64,000 bases of DNA from positions 9,884,127-9,948,126 of the forward strand of contig NC_066570.1 in NCBI RefSeq assembly GCF_024679095.1, read 5' to 3'. A model generated the notes under the pieces. It saw only the letters and a program-made list of their open reading frames with translations. It was not told the origin of the DNA and searched no databases. Of the stretch, positions 48,000 to 59,789 are shown one piece after another (the first letter of the stretch is position 1; every line of letters starts with the position of its first letter). Source of the DNA: Eriocheir sinensis (taxonomy: Eukaryota; Arthropoda; Malacostraca; Decapoda; Varunidae). Made by a program: the position numbers and the translations under genes.

Positions 48000-48147
48000 A
48001 TGAGACACAAATATGTCCTCCTGGCGATGGTGCTGGCGTGCTTCTGCTTCTTCTCTTACCATCAACGAGGCAGTGAAAAGACCGTTTATTACTACACCAA
48101 AGTCTTTCGAAACATTACGCCCTTATCCTCCGACCTTCAGAACACGG
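48000..48147 (+). CDS. A4GALT-like: A4GALT-like glycosyltransferase, exon 1
   Basis: The gene product is a type II Golgi glycosyltransferase of the Gb3-synthase/alpha4GT family (CAZy GT32), which adds a sugar in alpha-1,4 linkage to glycosphingolipids. Exon 1 codes the short cytosolic tail and signal anchor (MRHKYVLLAMVLACFCFFSY, hydrophobic residues 5-20) and the start of the stem (to SSDLQNTG). The ATG is the first after an in-frame TGA two codons upstream. Donor ACACGG then GTAAG; phase 1. Five exons here give 966 nt (148, 231, 224, 207, 156) with compatible phases, 321 aa, close to the family's usual 330-360. No promoter is certain; a TATA-like box lies 816 bp upstream. The exact donor sugar cannot be told from sequence. 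Confidence 0.8.
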
Positions 48148-48642
48148 GTAAGACTTTTGTTTCTGTGTGCAGTCCAAGTGTTGTGGGCGCTGGGGTCTGC
48201 CCCAACTCGTGCGGGTGAATGATTTTTTAGCGATTACGTAAATTTTCATCTTGTTTCCGGGTTCTTGGTGCCTCCTGGTGCTCCCCTTGACACAATTCAA
48301 CAAAAGAGGGGTTCATAACAGCATGTATATTATCATCCTCGACTCGGCGATGGCTGATAAATTGTAAGCCAACGTACAGATTTAAACTTAGGACTCCTTC
48401 CATACACTTCATTGAACTTAATATTAACTAGAGTAGAAATGCAACGTTATGGAGCCATCTGATTAATGTAGAATCACTTAGGTTTAAGGACAGACCACCT
48501 AGTCTGGACCATGGGGTCTGTGTGGTCTGATTTTCTTTGTAAATCTTTGTAAGCCACATTCGCCCGCTGACAACTAGGGCGCCTTGTGAAATGCCATGAC
48601 AAGCACGCATGCCACTAATACTGCTACCGTCACTATCATTAC

Positions 48643-50049
48643 TATAGTCAAACCATTTCAAATAGTCCGTTTGGGTGTTTGATTCCGCGGGTCCTTTCCT
48701 CCCCTCTTCTCTGCCATACAGTCCCAACACCTATCCCTTCCTCTCATATGTTACCTATAGGCATAGCTGGGCACGATAACAGAAAACCTTATTCCCGATA
48801 ACCGATAACTGATAATGAAAAACCTTAACGGCGATAACCGATATTCGTTAACTAGAGGCACAAATATAGGCGATAACCGATAACCGATACCCGATATAAA
48901 TCCAAAATTCCGATACTAGCTAGCGATAAGTCCGATAGGCGAAAACGATACTATATTGATATTTCAGATAGAACAACATTGATGAATTCAAATTTCATTA
49001 TCTGTATTTTAGGAAACTTACAAAACCTTAAAACCACACGTTGACACGCACATATGGACGGTAATACTAAAAATGCCTGAATCGGTGTTGTGTTGTTTGG
49101 CGTCCCCACCGTCAAAAATTGTTTACAAACACTGGTCTCTCGTGAACGGTGCATGCTCAGACCAGCAAGCGTAGACCTGTACAGTCTCACAAAGCTTTTA
49201 AACCGTAATTAAGAGTTGCTGGAAGGCTGAATCAGACATATAGTACCACTACCATCATCCTCGCTGTTTTTAGAACGACACTCTGTACGAGTTGTATTTA
49301 TATGTACAGAGTGTACGTCGTTCTAGAAACAGCGAGGATGGTGGTACTGTATGTTTGATTCAGCTTTCCAGCAACTCTTAATGTGTTAAAAAAGCATTGT
49401 GAGACTGAACAGGTCTACACTTAATGGCCTGAGCATGCGCAGTTCACGAGAGACCAGTGTTTGTAAACAAAAGCGCCAGCTTTTGACGATGGGACACCAA
49501 ATAACACAACACCGGGTGCCTTCAGTATCATGGCATGGTCACAAACGAATATGGAATATCAAATTTGAGGCAGTGAATAATCATTTTTGGGGCAAAGTTA
49601 AATGATTTTTCTCTATGATATATTGATTTTTGAGTAGCATAAAAAAAAAATAACCTAGTGTTTTAATTTTCATGATCTAAGCATGAAATCTCATCACCGA
49701 AGATATTTCATACCCCGAAGTTTTTTCATACAACACCGGGCCACGCATGCGCAGTAGGGAGACAACGTTTTTTTCTGAGAGGCGGAAAAAAAGTAGCGAT
49801 TATCGCTAGTTTGGTTACAAAAGTAACGAAGATACCGATATATATTTAAATAAGTAGCGGATGGTCGATAATCCGATTTTGTTATCAGCGATAAAGTATC
49901 GCGATAACTTATCGCGATAACGCCCAGCTATGCCTATAGGTGACATATGAGAGGAAAAAATAGATGTTGGGACTGTGGCAGATCAGAGGGGAGGAAAAGA
50001 CCTGCGGAATCAAACGCCCAAACGGACTATTTGAAATGGTTTGACTATA
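48643..50049. repeat. Large imperfect palindrome in intron 1 of the glycosyltransferase gene
   Basis: Left arm 48643-49288 and right arm 49303-50049 are inverted copies with a 14-bp loop, high identity over most of the length, and about 100 bp extra in the right arm. Matching landmarks include TATAGTCAAACCATTTC with GAAATGGTTTGACTATA at the outside and CCTATAGGCATAGCTGGGC with its complement. Further in are AAACACTGGTCTCTCGTGAA with its complement, and GAACGACACTCTGTAC with GTACAGAGTGTACGTCGTTC at the core. CGATAACCGATA hexamer tracts lie at both inner flanks. The outer parts of both arms read as a LINE C-terminal scrap (PAESN, QTDYLKWFDY). Confidence 0.88.
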
Positions 50050-50124
50050 CCACCACTACTGATAATAATACTTAATGATAATACTACTAATATTACTAAT
50101 GCTGCCAATAATGATGATGATAAA

Positions 50125-50187
<63 letters not shown>

Positions 50188-50280
50188 TATAATAATGATA
50201 ATAATAGTAATAGTAAAAAAAATAACGATGACATAGTAATGATAGTAATGTTAATAATAATGATACTACTACTACCACTA
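50050..50280. repeat. (AAT)n microsatellite in intron 1
   Basis: AAT run about 50125-50190 within a longer A/T/G trinucleotide-biased stretch. Confidence 0.9.
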
Positions 50281-51097
<817 letters not shown>

Positions 51098-51560
51098 GAA
51101 AGAATAATTATAAGAGTGTGTGGAATGTGCGTTTCCATCCTTGAGACAGTCACTCCTTTAATATACTGGCCAAATAAAAACAATCTTTGATGGAGAAACA
51201 GTAATCATTCAAATGGAAATCGAAACACTTTAGCCTTTTGTTTTCTTATGCACGGAAGTACCATCATCTCTTCGGTCAGTTCATCGGCTACGCGGCGTCA
51301 ATAGGACAGAGTACAGATATAAACTCGTGTTCAGAGGAGTCCAACGGAAAGCATATTTAAACAGAATCATTGTAAATGGTCAAATGTTAGGAAAAGGTTT
51401 AGAATCCCACCCTCCTCCATACATACTGACAGTCGTGTTTTCCTCTACTCACACTCACTCGTTTTACTTCATCTCTCCTTTGTACTTCTCAGCAACTACT
51501 TCCTCCGTTTATTTTACTTTCATTTGCTCCGGGATGCCAGTTCCCGACACGCCCATTCAG

Positions 51561-51791
51561 TCTTTTTATTCAGATCTTCCGATTGCTACTCCGGCAGCTG
51601 GGCGAGGCTGAATCCAGGTCGTCATGTATGGTTTCTGCTCACCTCGGGTAGGGCAGAGGAGACGGAGCATCTCTCGACCCTCCTGAAGCACTATGATAAC
51701 CTTCAAGTTGTGGGTGCTGACCTCGATGATTTGTTCACAAACACGCCTCTTGAGTCGTTCTTCAACGGACGGAATTGGACTCGGAAGGACT
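51561..51791 (+). CDS. A4GALT-like: A4GALT-like glycosyltransferase, exon 2
   Basis: Codes VFLFRSSDCYSGSWARLNPG, then HVWFLLTS and a block ending FTNTPLESFFNGRNW. In the family this corresponds to the FFLETS strand, the CAVESAAR-NP helix and the LF-x-x-TPL-x-x-W loop at the start of the catalytic domain. The acceptor is chosen at CCATTCAG (51560) because it alone among nearby AG sites fits the phase left by exon 1 and starts exactly at the conserved strand. Alternatives at 51492 and 51573 break the frame unless another exon lies in intron 1. Donor GGACT then GTGAGT; phase 1. Confidence 0.72.
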
Positions 51792-51828
51792 GTGAGTGAT
51801 GGTGGCGGCGGTTGTAGTTTTATTTTTT

Positions 51829-51830
<2 letters not shown>

Positions 51831-51889
<59 letters not shown>
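51831..51889. repeat. (CT)n filling intron 2
   Basis: A 59-bp CT run takes up over a third of the 162-bp intron (51792-51953) of the glycosyltransferase gene. It lies 64 bp before the acceptor. Confidence 0.95.
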
Positions 51890-51893
<4 letters not shown>

Positions 51894-51953
51894 TGGAGAA
51901 CAACAAACAACTTGTTGAATATATGAATATACTAGATGTTCTTTGTGTTTCAG

Positions 51954-52177
51954 CGTGGCCCATCATCCAGATGAGTAACATGTTGCGTGTGCTACTGTTG
52001 TGGCATTTTGGCGGCGTGTACAGTGACACCGACATGATTAATCTGCAACCCTTCACGCTGCCGCTTAATGGCATTGGCATGGAAACCTCCGACAGGGTGT
52101 GCAATGCCTTTTTAAGCTTCCATGCCAACCATCCATTCCTCAGCTACCTGATGAATTTCATGGCTCAACAATTTGAG
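51954..52177 (+). CDS. A4GALT-like: A4GALT-like glycosyltransferase, exon 3 with DXD motif
   Basis: Codes PIIQMSNMLRVLLLWHFGG, directly followed by VYSDTDM, the DXD metal- and nucleotide-sugar-binding motif in its usual place after the (W/H)-FGG-(I/V)Y signature. VCNAFLSFHANHPFLSYLM follows, matching the family's NGAFLAF-like block. Acceptor TTTGTGTTTCAG, donor TTTGAG then GTAATG, phase 0 at the end. All expected catalytic-core residues are present, and no stop or frameshift is seen. Confidence 0.9.
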
Positions 52178-52555
52178 GTAATGTTCACTTTTTCTATTTT
52201 TCACTGATGAAGGAGGGAGCTCGGTGAAAAAATGCACTGAACAGACGAGATAATACATAGTAAATGCATCTTATAATACTTGAAAGGGGATGAATTTGAC
52301 CTTGATGCATTTGTATTTATTGGCTATTTAAAGATTATTGAATAAATGGGATTGTAGGTAAGCGAATACCAGTAGAAAATTCGAACATTATAAACCTTGT
52401 AAACTCACAATGAAGAGTGTCAACTCTTCAAACCTCCTAACAATTATATTGCCCATGAACACTAACCTGGAAATTAAGAGAAATAGGACACCGGGGAACA
52501 GCTTGTAACTCTGATGTTCCCTTTAAAAAATCTTTTATTTTATTTTACACACACA

Positions 52556-53150
52556 AAAAAGGCCGCCACTCGCCTCTCCCATAAAAGATAAAAGAAAAGA
52601 GTAGCCAAAAGAGAGGTCAATTTCGGGTGGAGAGGTGTCTTGATACACTCTTCAGGAGGAAATACAGACGAGGGAAGGCTGTTCCAGAGTTTACCAGTGA
52701 AGAGGATGAAAGAATGGAGATGCTGGTTAACTCTTGCATAAGGGGTTTGAACAGTATAGGGATGAGCATGAGTAGAAAGTCGTGTGCAGCGGGGCCGCGG
52801 GAGTGGGGGAGGCATGCAGTTAGCAAGTTCAGAAGAGCAGTCAGTATGAAAATATCGATAGAAGATAGAAAGAGAGGCAAAATGGCTGCGGAATTTAAAA
52901 GGTAGAAGATTGTCAGTAAGAGGAGGAGAGATGATGAGACGAAGAGCCTTAGCCTCCACTCTGTCCAGAAGAGCTGTGTGAGTGGAGCTCCCCCACGCGT
53001 GAGAAGCATACTCCATACGAGGGAGGACAAGGCCCCTGTATATGGAAATCATTTGTGCGGGGGGAGAACTGGCGGAGACGATACAGAACGCCCATCCTCG
53101 AGGAGGCTGATTTAATGAGAGAGGAGATGTGAGGTTTCCAGTTTCCAGGC
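52556..53150 (-). pseudogene. LINE A 3' fragment, antisense, in intron 3 (copy 7)
   Basis: The minus strand shows ISIYRGLVLPRMEYASHAWG, STHTALLDRVEAKALRLI, YRYFHTDCSSELANCMPPP and HSFILFTGKLWNSLPSSVFP, mostly in one frame (52540-53247). Both 5' and 3' ends differ from a full copy. Antisense to the host gene. Confidence 0.85.
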
Positions 53151-53201
53151 TGTCGGTTAAGTCCACGTCCTCAGTAAAAATAATGAAAGGATAAAGGATA
53201 G

Positions 53202-53202
<1 letters not shown>

Positions 53203-53250
<48 letters not shown>
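53203..53250. repeat. (CA)n microsatellite in intron 3
   Basis: About 48 bp of CA dinucleotides beside the LINE A fragment. Confidence 0.95.
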
Positions 53251-53251
<1 letters not shown>

Positions 53252-53760
53252 TGTGTGTTATAAGTTCCATAGCATCACGCAGATATTGCCATCACCATCT
53301 TTGGTGTACTTCCTATTGTATCCCTCTTTTCAAGTCATGCCAGTTGATGCCTTGGTGGAGCTTCGGATACAACAGCTGGACGTGCTCTTATAGTCTTTAG
53401 CCCATTTTCTTGTCCTCCATCCCTCGAACCATTATGTTTTGCATGGCTCTAACTCCTCCTTTCTTTACTTCCCATCCCTTTACAATTTTTTTTCAGTGCC
53501 ACTAATCAATAATCAGTCAACATTCCATCTATTCATATCACTTGGTAAATTAATAATTGAGCATGACCTTGTCTCTGTAGTTTAGGGGTAAGATATAATT
53601 AATTTAATTTCATTAGCATATGTGTAATCAACCAATTTTGTACCCATCATCCAAATAAGTCTATCACAATACACTTTTCATCAATTGGTCACTGTAAACC
53701 AGTGACCAATACTTTTTTTCTTTTGCTTCCTTAAACATTTTTTTTTTTACCTTCTTGCAG

Positions 53761-53967
53761 CCCAGGAAGTGGGGAAGCATTGGAATTTTGGCCATCACAA
53801 AGGCGGTAAAAAAGATTTGTAAGAAGAACCTTTCCGACCTATTTAAGAGAGCCCCAGTGACCTGCCCAGGGAACTTCACAATATACCCGAAAATATCCTT
53901 CTACTCAGTTCTTTATAATACTTACTCGAAGTACTTCCGTCCAGGAGGAGGAAAGGACTTCGATAAG
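53761..53967 (+). CDS. A4GALT-like: A4GALT-like glycosyltransferase, exon 4
   Basis: Codes PRKWGSIGILAITKAVKKIC, which matches the family's W-x-x-G-P-x-LLT-x-x-x-x-x-C helix. The C-terminal catalytic part follows with IYPKISFYSVLYNTYSKYF, equivalent to the FYP-I-W segment. Acceptor T-rich tract then CTTGCAG; donor GATAAG then GTGAGG; exactly 69 codons, phase 0 both ends. Downstream intron 4 is 5.5 kb and filled with LINEs. Confidence 0.88.
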
Positions 53968-54599
53968 GTGAGGTTCTCTAAAGCTACTTTTTTTTTTAGT
54001 TTTGCCTGGACAGGAAACTCATCAGTTCCTTTCCTAGTCAGCCGACTGCGTATCCAGTCAAAATTTGTGTTAGATAGGATAACCATACCCAGGCAAGTGG
54101 CTCCACCACCCCTCATCGATAAACATCAGGCTATATCTTTAAGTTTCGTACAATAGGAGCAGTTCCGTAACCCCAAAATTGCCAGTGATCGCTAGCTACT
54201 TTAACTAAAACTCTGTCAGGGCCTGTTGAAGCGATGAGGACTCGCACACTCTAAAATCTCTCACGTAATAAATTATGATGCACTGCACTGTGCCTATATT
54301 CTATAAGACATTGATCCCAAGTTTTTAGGCTAACATTTTTAACGTGAACTGGTGAGAAACACTCTACCATTCAGTTATTACAAGCTAAATACTCGCAACT
54401 AAGCTTACACCATTCTCGCATTTTTTTTCTACTCTCCTGCCGCATGTATAGCTTGAACCATTTTTCCAATAGATTCCACGAAGACTAATGTTTAATCTGG
54501 CAAGTACCGAACAGAATCTAGTCAGTAGAACTCGTGGTAAAGAGATATTTAAAAGGCCGAAACCCGCACGGTGCCGAAAGGAGCGGCTGAGCGGCCGAA

Positions 54600-54912
54600 C
54601 TCACCCTCACCGAGACCTACCAACACAAAGGGGGAAACCAGAACTGTAGCTGTAGGACAGGGGAGAAAGAAACAGTGGAACACCTAATTGTAGAATGTAG
54701 CAACTACGAGAGGCAGAGAGGGGAGTTAGTAGCAGGAGTAGTGACGGTAATAGGCAGGGAGGAGTGGGCTAGGAGGCTAGAGGAGGACAACGGAGCAATC
54801 TGCACTGTGTTAGGGCTGTATGGAGACAAAAAGGAAACAGAAAGAAGAATTGTAAAGCTGGCAAAAGTGTTCCTGATGCAGTGCTGGAGAAAAAAGGGCA
54901 CAAATGCTTGAA
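54600..54912 (+). pseudogene. LINE C-terminal zinc-finger fragment in intron 4
   Basis: Codes CRTGEKETVEHLIVECSNYE, then VLGLYGDKKETERRIVKLAK and FLMQCWRKK. The first block is the C-x-H-x-C-type end seen after the RT of several LINE clades. No RT remains. The GLYG block also occurs in the palindrome arms. Confidence 0.65.
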
Positions 54913-55565
54913 TAAGTGCACAGTAAAAACAATGAAAACAAGTTATTTCAACGACAAACAGAAAATTATAATACAATACCGTATTACAGTGAGGAAAGAT
55001 ATGTAACACAATACTATTGAAAAGCAAAGTGTGTGAATAAGAACAGAGGACCGAGAGGAAGACTTAAGAAGCGATACAAAGCGTTACGGGTCAAAAAAAG
55101 AAGGTTTGTTTTGGTTTGGTTACGGACCATCTCAATAAATAATGCCAAGCAGTATTAATACATGTGAACAAGTATAGTCTGTGTTCATGATTTATAAATT
55201 GCTTTAGTGTATGAAGTGCCTAAAATTGAAAGTACAGAAGTTTTTTGTAAATAAATATACAACGAATATTTTTTCCCCAGGTCGTAGATTGTACAGCGAT
55301 CCAACCAAAGGTCCATAATTTAATTTATCATAATACCGCATCTGTGTCAAAGATTATTAAACAAAAATGTTCTCAATATTCATAACTTTGTTATGAATTA
55401 CAGTGGGATAAGCAAAAATTTATTTTTATAGTAGACCCAGTTTTCTGTACCATATTATGCTTTCCAGATAATCTGGCATCTTTTTTCGAGGTATGGAACT
55501 GCTCTGATTGACAGACTACACGTTAGTGAAATTTGTCGTGTCACATAAAATATCTGAATGGTAGT
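54913..55565. other. Intron 4 sequence, no gene
   Basis: AT-rich, unassigned. Confidence 0.4.
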
Positions 55566-56215
55566 CACATCCGGGGGAGCAACAGGACTGCAACAGTTAC
55601 CGTGGTATTACTCTGCTCAGTGTGCCGGGTAAGATGGTCGCTCATCTGCAGCTGATGTGAATTCAATTTCATCTGCTAAAGGTTCATAGACCTGAGCAAT
55701 CCGGGTTCACGCCCGGCAAGTCAATAATTGACCGGATCCTAGCACTTTGCGTCCTAGTGGAACACCGACATGAGTTTCGACAGGGGCTTCTTGCTAACCA
55801 TGACGATCTCAAGAAGGCATTTGACTCAGTGCATCGTGAGGCTCTCTGGGATTCCTGCAAGGATTAGTGACCTGAAGACTGGCCTTTATTCTGGGACTGA
55901 GAGTGTTGTTACGTGTGGGGGAGGCGTTTACGGCTTCTTTTCCTGTTAATTCGGGTGTGAGGCAGGGGTGCGTCCATGCTCCATCATTTTTCAACTCTTG
56001 CATGGTATTAGGCAAAGATGCCGATCAAAGTTCTTGCAGAGCATCTATTGTCAACATCAGGGTCACTGATCCTGTGTTTGCTGATGATGCTGAAGGTTCT
56101 GTTGATGGCTCTCGAAGTGGTGCATGAGGAGACGAAGCCCCTGGGCCAAAACCAAGGTCCAGTCGCTTGGAGGCATGCAGTTCAGTCTGTTCTACATGTG
56201 GTGAGAATGTCGCGG
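55566..56215 (+). pseudogene. RTE-like LINE fragment in intron 4, part 1
   Basis: Same family as 1-968: DCNSYRGITLLSVPGKM, the PGKSIID block, KKAFDSVHREAL (motif A region), RQGCVHAPSFFNSCM, and VFADDAE, keeping FADD. It has many frameshifts and a deletion before motif A. It stops at STCGENVAVT, where a CR1 element begins. Confidence 0.8.
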
Positions 56216-56223
56216 TAACCCGC

Positions 56224-57027
56224 GAACCAAACCCAGTGTTAGTGCCAGATTTTAGAAGAGCAAACTACGAGGGGCTTCGAAGACATCTTGAAGGGGTAAA
56301 CTGGGATAATTTAGGGATTCATGAGGGCCAGAACTGCGGATTGGAGAGCCAGGAGAACCAGGTAGAAATATCTTACAATAATTTAGTTAGAGTAATAGTA
56401 GAGGGGCAAGGACAGCATATACCACAGCGAACACTTAGAAAAGAAAACAATGATCCTAAATGGATGACTCGTGGACTAAAACACGAGATTGGGTTAAAGA
56501 AGGGAATTTATCAGAAAATAAAGAATGGGGAACCACATCTCAGGGGCCGGTACGTCGAACTATCTAGATTAGTTAAGAAAAACACCAGGATAGCAAAAAA
56601 GAACTATGAAATCAAAGTAGCAAATGAGGCGAAAAGTAATCCTAAGGGCTTCTTTCAGATGTATAGAACAAAAACACGGGAGAAAATTGGACCACTGAAA
56701 ACAAACACAGGGGAGCTAGTAGAAAATTACGAAAATGTGAGCACATTGTTGAACGACTACTTCCTTTCAGTATTCACACAGGAGGATCGAACGACTATAC
56801 CGGAAAGAGTTCAGGTGTACGAGGGCGGGGATGGCGATAAATTGAGGGATATAATCATTACCAGGCAAGTAGTTCAGGATGAGATAGATAAGCTTAAGAA
56901 GAACAAGTCGCCAGGTCCTGACGGGATATTTCCGAGGGTATTAAAGGAGTTAGGTGATGTAATCAGTGACCCACTAACCGACATCTTTAAGATGTCGGTA
57001 AATACTAATTATGTGCCGAGCCTATGA
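56224..57027 (+). pseudogene. CR1 polyprotein, linker and RT N-part
   Basis: Open frame continuing in from flanking sequence. Linker with NNDPKWMTRGLKHEIGLKKG, then LNDYFLSVFTQED, LKKNKSPGPDGIFPRVLKEL and ISDPLTDIFKMSVNT. It stops at TGA (57025-57027) where relatives read Trp in the PSDWK-like block, a single TGG-to-TGA type change. The endonuclease is absent through 5' truncation. Confidence 0.88.
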
Positions 57028-57039
57028 CAAGTAGCTAAT

Positions 57040-58368
57040 GTGACGCCGATTTCTAAAAAGGGGGACAGGTCAGTTGCTTCAAACTATCGCTCAATTAGCT
57101 TAACATCGGTTATAGGCAAGATGCTGGAGTCCATAATAGCCAGGAACATTCGGGAGCATTTAGAGAAACATAGCTTAATTCACGACTCGCAGCATGGGTT
57201 CACAAAAGGTAGGTCATGCCTCACCAATCTCTTGTCCTTCTACAATAAAGTATTTGAGGCGGTTGACAGAGATGAAAATTATGATGTAATCTATCTTGAT
57301 TTTAGTAAAGCGTTTGACAAAGTTCCTCACCAACGACTGTTGCTTAAATTACAGGCTCACGGAGTAGAGGGTAAAGTTTTGAACTGGGTCAAGGCGTGGC
57401 TTAGCAATAGGAAGCAAAGAGTGCAAATCAATGATAAAAGATCTGACTGGGGATGTGTTACGAGTGGGGTCCCACAAGGTTCGGTATTAGGTCCACTTTT
57501 GTTTATTATTTATATCAATGACTTAGATACAGGAATTAGTAGTGATGTTAGTAAATTTGCAGATGATACCAAGATCGGTAGAGTAATGGAGTCGGATCAG
57601 GACGCTAGTATTCTCCAAGGTGAACTCAACAGATTATATGACTGGGCGGATAAATGGCAGATGGAGTTCAATGTAGGGAAGTGCAGTATTCTGAGTGTAG
57701 GTAGGAACAACCCCTCACATAACTATTGTTTAAATGACACTCTCATAAGTAGGTCTGGGTGCGAGAGGGATTTAGGGGTCTTAGTGAGCTCTGATCTCCG
57801 TCCAAGGGCACAATGCGTTCAAGCTAGAACTCGAGCTAATCGGGTACTGGGATTTATTTCAAGGAGCGTAAGCAACAGAAGCCCCGAAGTCTTCCTCAAA
57901 CTATATTTAGCATTAGTTAGACCTCATCTTGACTATGCGGTTCAGTTCTGGTCACCCTACTATAGAATGGATATCAAAATGTTAGAATCGGTGCAGAGGA
58001 GGATGACTAAGATGATTCAGGGGTTGAGAAACTTGCCATACGAGGAAAGACTCAAACAGTTAAACTTGCATTCTCTAGAAAGGCGAAGGGTGCGTGGAAA
58101 CATGATCGAGGTTTATAAATGGATGAAGGGCTTTAATAAGGGAGACATTCATAAGGTTTTGTTGGTAAGAGAACCGGGTAGGACACGAAGTAACGGGTTT
58201 AAACTGGATAAATTCAGATTCAACAGGGACATAGGCAAAAATTGGTTTACTAACAGGGTGGTGGATGAGTGGAATAGGCTTAGCAGTCATGTGGTGAGTG
58301 CCAATACAATTGTCACATTCAAAAATAGACTAGATAAATTCATGGACAGCGATATTAGGTGGGGTTAG
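57040..58368 (+). pseudogene. CR1 reverse transcriptase, 442 open codons
   Basis: In frame with the upstream part across the single TGA. Blocks: PISKKGDRSVASNYRSISLT, SQHGFTKGRSCLTNLLSFYN, motif A VIYLDFSKAFDKVPHQRLLL, VTSGVPQGSVLGPLLFIIYI, catalytic VSKFADDTKIG, WQMEFNVGKCSIL, RPHLDYAVQFWSPYYR and the C-terminal NRVVDEWNRLS with FKNRLDKFM. All catalytic residues are intact. Among the LINEs here it is the least decayed RT. Confidence 0.92.
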
Positions 58369-58455
58369 ATACACGGGAGCTTAGGGTCAAAGGAGCTGCC
58401 TCGTACAGGCCTACCGGCCTCTTGCAGACTCCTGCGTTCTTATGTTCTTATGTAA

Positions 58456-58990
58456 AAGCTTCACGACGGTTTGGCTTTTCTTACGGTGTTATGAACTCGA
58501 TCAAAACGAGAATAAGGCGTTGTCGATAAATATGCAGGCGGACAAAGATTCGAATAATTAAGTCGCTTGTGCTTCCTGTCATACTGTATGACTTTGAGGG
58601 ATGAGAGGCGTGTCTATGCCTTTGGTACTAAGTGCCTTCGCAGTATCATGGGGTTTCGCTGGAATGACTGTGTCAAACCAGCGGCTACTCCGTGAAACTG
58701 AATCGGGTCCTGTTACCTGCTTAGTCCGCCAACTCCGGCGATATGGACGCGTGGTATGCCTCCCGGACATCGATCCTGCTCACAGGGTTGTTTCTGTTCG
58801 AAACAACCCTGGTGGAGGAGACCAAAGGGACGCCCACGTAATTCATGGCTGGGGCAAATCAGCCGATTCTGCCGGGAAGGACTAGGGATGGGTAGGGCAT
58901 ATGCGTGGGAACTTGCTCCCGAGGACCGCCAGAGAGTATGGGCGGTGAGTGAGTGAGGCGACGCGCCCCCGGGCGTGTGCTCCCCATCAG
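58456..58990 (+). pseudogene. RTE-like LINE fragment in intron 4, part 2
   Basis: Continues the RTE-like copy after the CR1: GFSYGVMNS, LPVILYDFE, FGTKCLRSIMGF, LVRQLRRYGRVV, and a C-terminal AWELAPEDRQRVW-type tail ending near 58990. Homologous to 1400-1925. Confidence 0.75.
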
Positions 58991-59512
58991 TTAGAATAGT
59001 AGTCACATCACATAACTAGGAAAAGAGAGACAACTGAAAGTTCATAGATGGTTACGAAAATTCTTGTTAAGGATAGGTTCCAAGGCAAGGAAATAAAAAT
59101 GCAGGTTATTACTTTGTATGGTTGGAACACTCACCCATCTAATGCATTGGTTGCATGTATGCGTACTTCCAGCAAGTAGTTAAGATAAGTGTTAGCAGGC
59201 AGAGTCAGAAGAGTTTCACCAGAAGGGTGTTAGTGCAGACATTTTTCTATAGTCATTGGGGATTTCAGACAGAGAGGGCATAAAAGGTGGGATAGATTAA
59301 GTCGCATTGATGTTATATTTTCGATTAGATGCCAGAAGCCACTGAAAGAACTTTTACATTTCTTTTTAAATGAATACTTATTGGCCAGTCAAAGAGTATC
59401 ATAAAAAAACTTTCGCCCCAAATGATTTTTTTTTTTTAAGTAAGGGCATGGCCACATGGAAATCCATATATTTTGTTTTTCTGTTCGCTCATTTCACATT
59501 TTGTCTCTTCAG
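58991..59512. other. End of intron 4, no gene
   Basis: Unassigned sequence ending in the T-rich acceptor tract of exon 5. Confidence 0.4.
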
Positions 59513-59668
59513 ATATTCACCTCCAAGAGCTTCGGCGCACACTTCTGGAACAAGTTTACCAAGAATATTTATGTGAAGGTAAACAACAACACCTTAATCG
59601 AAGTGCTAGCCAGAAAATTCTGTCCATTTACCTTTCGAATTGCCACAGCCCACTCAGATATTTACTGA
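59513..59668 (+). CDS. A4GALT-like: A4GALT-like glycosyltransferase, exon 5 (C-terminus)
   Basis: Codes IFTSKSFGAHFWNKFTKNIY, where AHFWN corresponds to the family's conserved (V/A)H-x-WN block, then NNNTLIEVLARKFCPFTF with the final Cys, ending IATAHSDIY and TGA. Acceptor TTTTGTCTCTTCAG; phase 0. The end position relative to the last Cys is as in other family members, so the gene looks complete at its 3' side. No polyadenylation signal was confirmed nearby. Confidence 0.88.
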   Translation: MFTSKSFGAHFWNKFTKNIYVKVNNNTLIEVLARKFCPFTFRIATAHSDIY

Positions 59669-59747
59669 GAATAGAGAATTGACTAAAATATTAGTATCTC
59701 ATTAATGTATCAATAATGATGTATTTACCCTGGGTGAAACAAAATCA

Positions 59748-59772
59748 CACACACACACACACACACACACAA
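59748..59772. repeat. (CA)n microsatellite
   Basis: Short CA run, 80 bp after the glycosyltransferase stop codon. Confidence 0.9.
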
Positions 59773-59789
59773 AAGTTATGTAATGTATC

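Larger units (their letters stand above)
56216..58455 (+). mobile_element. CR1 LINE, 5'-truncated but nearly intact
   Basis: 2.24 kb inserted in the RTE-like fragment. The RT is fully readable except for one nonsense codon. The 3' end has a CCTACCGGCC hairpin-like word, then TTGCAGACTCCTG, then two TTCTTATG octamers (58438-58453). A short octamer repeat in place of poly(A) is diagnostic of CR1/L2-group elements. About 60 bp of the host LINE are missing at the insertion. Confidence 0.9.

Noticed and set aside
48754..49940. hAT element with 8-bp CCTATAGG duplication as the full explanation of the palindrome
   Set aside because: The inverted identity continues about 110 bp beyond both CCTATAGG copies, so they are arm sequence and not a proven target duplication.
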